This document shows, in pieces, positions 8,339 through 8,869 of a stretch of 8,869 bases of DNA. Origin of the DNA: JBFLVQ01 sp040758525 (GTDB lineage Bacteria > Acidobacteriota > Blastocatellia > Chloracidobacteriales > JADJPF01); contig JBFLVQ010000401.1 of NCBI GenBank assembly GCA_040758525.1, positions 1 to 8,869 on the forward strand, given 5' to 3'. The stretch's first letter is position 1. Each line of letters starts with the position of its first letter. The notes under the pieces were generated by a model that was not told the origin of the DNA, did not search any database, and worked only from the letters and a program-made list of their open reading frames with translations. The position numbers and the translations under genes are program-made.

Positions 8339-8869
8339 CATTACCAAACGTATAGCCGCACTCTCTACGGAGAAGCGTGCACTGCTTGAGAAACATCTGC
8401 GTTCTAGAAACACTGCCACTAGTCCAACCACCTCTGAGCCAATTGCTATTATCGGTATGGGATGTCGTTTTCCCGGTGGTGCAAATAACCCTGAAGCATT
8501 CTGGCAATTACTGATAAATGGTGTCGATGCTATTAAGGAAGTACCTACAGATCGTTGGGATATTAATACCTTTTATGATCCAGATGTGACTGCAGCAGGT
8601 AAAATGAGCACTCGTTGGGGCGGTTTTCTTAATCAGATTGATCTATTTGATGGTGATTTTTTTGGTATCACACCACGCGAAGCATCACAGATGGATCCAC
8701 AGCAACGACTGCTATTAGAGGTAGCTTGGGAAGCCTTTGAAGATGCTGGACAACCTTTAGAACGTTTGAGTGGTAGTCAAACCGGTGTCTTTATAGGAAT
8801 TTCTACCAGCGATTATTCCCTACTACAATTGCAGGATAGCAGCAAGATTGATGCTTATACTAGCTCTGG
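8331..8869 (+). CDS. Type I modular polyketide synthase, N-terminal part (docking helix and start of KS), 3' truncated by window edge
   Basis: The window shows 179 complete codons with no stop. The ATG is supported by the AAGGAG site and by the 8-base overlap with the previous stop. Residues 1-35 form a charged helix-prone segment with LSTEKRALLEKHLRS (12-26), the kind of N-terminal linker that in modular synthases receives the upstream subunit. The KS begins at residue 36 with EPIAIIG, then GCRFPG and the conserved PREASQMDPQQR region; these N-terminal motifs closely match those of the second PKS. The sequence ends in IDAYTSSG, before the DTACSS motif, so KS activity cannot be judged (an extending KS and a nonextending one look alike here). 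What follows (AT or trans-AT, reductive domains) is outside the window. Collinearity makes it the next elongation step after the fully reducing module. Confidence 0.95.
   Translation, partial: MSDITKRIAALSTEKRALLEKHLRSRNTATSPTTSEPIAIIGMGCRFPGGANNPEAFWQLLINGVDAIKEVPTDRWDINTFYDPDVTAAGKMSTRWGGFLNQIDLFDGDFFGITPREASQMDPQQRLLLEVAWEAFEDAGQPLERLSGSQTGVFIGISTSDYSLLQLQDSSKIDAYTSS
8499..8535 (+). repeat. KS-coding segment nearly identical to 1778-1814
   Basis: This is the partner of the segment at 1778-1814, encoding the same FWQLLINGVDAI stretch with two silent differences. It may reflect module duplication or gene conversion between neighbouring KS domains, or simply constraint on a conserved motif. 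Confidence 0.75.

Noticed and set aside
8286..8507. Minus-strand frame spanning the junction of the second and third PKS genes
   Set aside because: It is opposite coding sequence on both sides, including the conserved KS start, and has no supporting motif.
1..8869. Novel system, mobile element, CRISPR array, tRNA or other RNA gene
   Set aside because: More than 99% of the window is PKS coding sequence on one strand. I saw no array of spaced repeats, transposase motif, terminal inverted repeats or cloverleaf-like sequence.

Overview
The window lies entirely inside a modular type I polyketide synthase (PKS) operon. Three large genes run head to tail on the plus strand and coding sequence fills nearly every base. 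The first gene is cut at its 5' end and the third at its 3' end, so only the middle one is complete.

Layout. (1) Positions 2-1654 encode the C-terminal part of a PKS module: the second part of a ketoreductase (KR) structural half, the catalytic KR, an acyl carrier protein (ACP) and a charged C-terminal tail. (2) After 36 noncoding bases holding a strong ribosome binding site, positions 1691-8338 encode a complete single-module, fully reducing PKS of 2215 residues: KS-AT-DH-(structural KR)-ER-KR-ACP plus a C-terminal helix. (3) The third gene starts at 8331, overlapping the second by 8 bases. It encodes an N-terminal docking-type helix and the first part of another KS, cut off before the catalytic cysteine.

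How they work together. This is inference from collinear PKS logic. The first protein reduces the beta-keto group of its chain to a hydroxyl, unless a DH lies upstream of the window. Its ACP hands the chain to the KS of the second protein. That protein adds one extender unit (AT motifs lean towards methylmalonyl-CoA), reduces it through to a saturated methylene, and passes it to the KS of the third protein. The final product cannot be told from this window: no loading module, thioesterase, regulator or tailoring enzyme is visible.

Organism. It is bacterial: Shine-Dalgarno sites, an overlapping start/stop and no introns. By eye the GC content is in the low to middle 40s, with many CTA/TTA leucine and AGA/CGT arginine codons. 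That argues against an actinomycete or typical myxobacterium. The domain style would fit a cyanobacterium or a filamentous chloroflexotan such as a Ktedonobacteria-type organism. This placement is weak.

The architecture is ordinary. The points worth a second look are non-consensus residues in the DH and ER of the complete module, mixed AT specificity signatures, two different ACP lineages in neighbouring proteins, and uneven docking ends. I see no evidence of a new kind of system.
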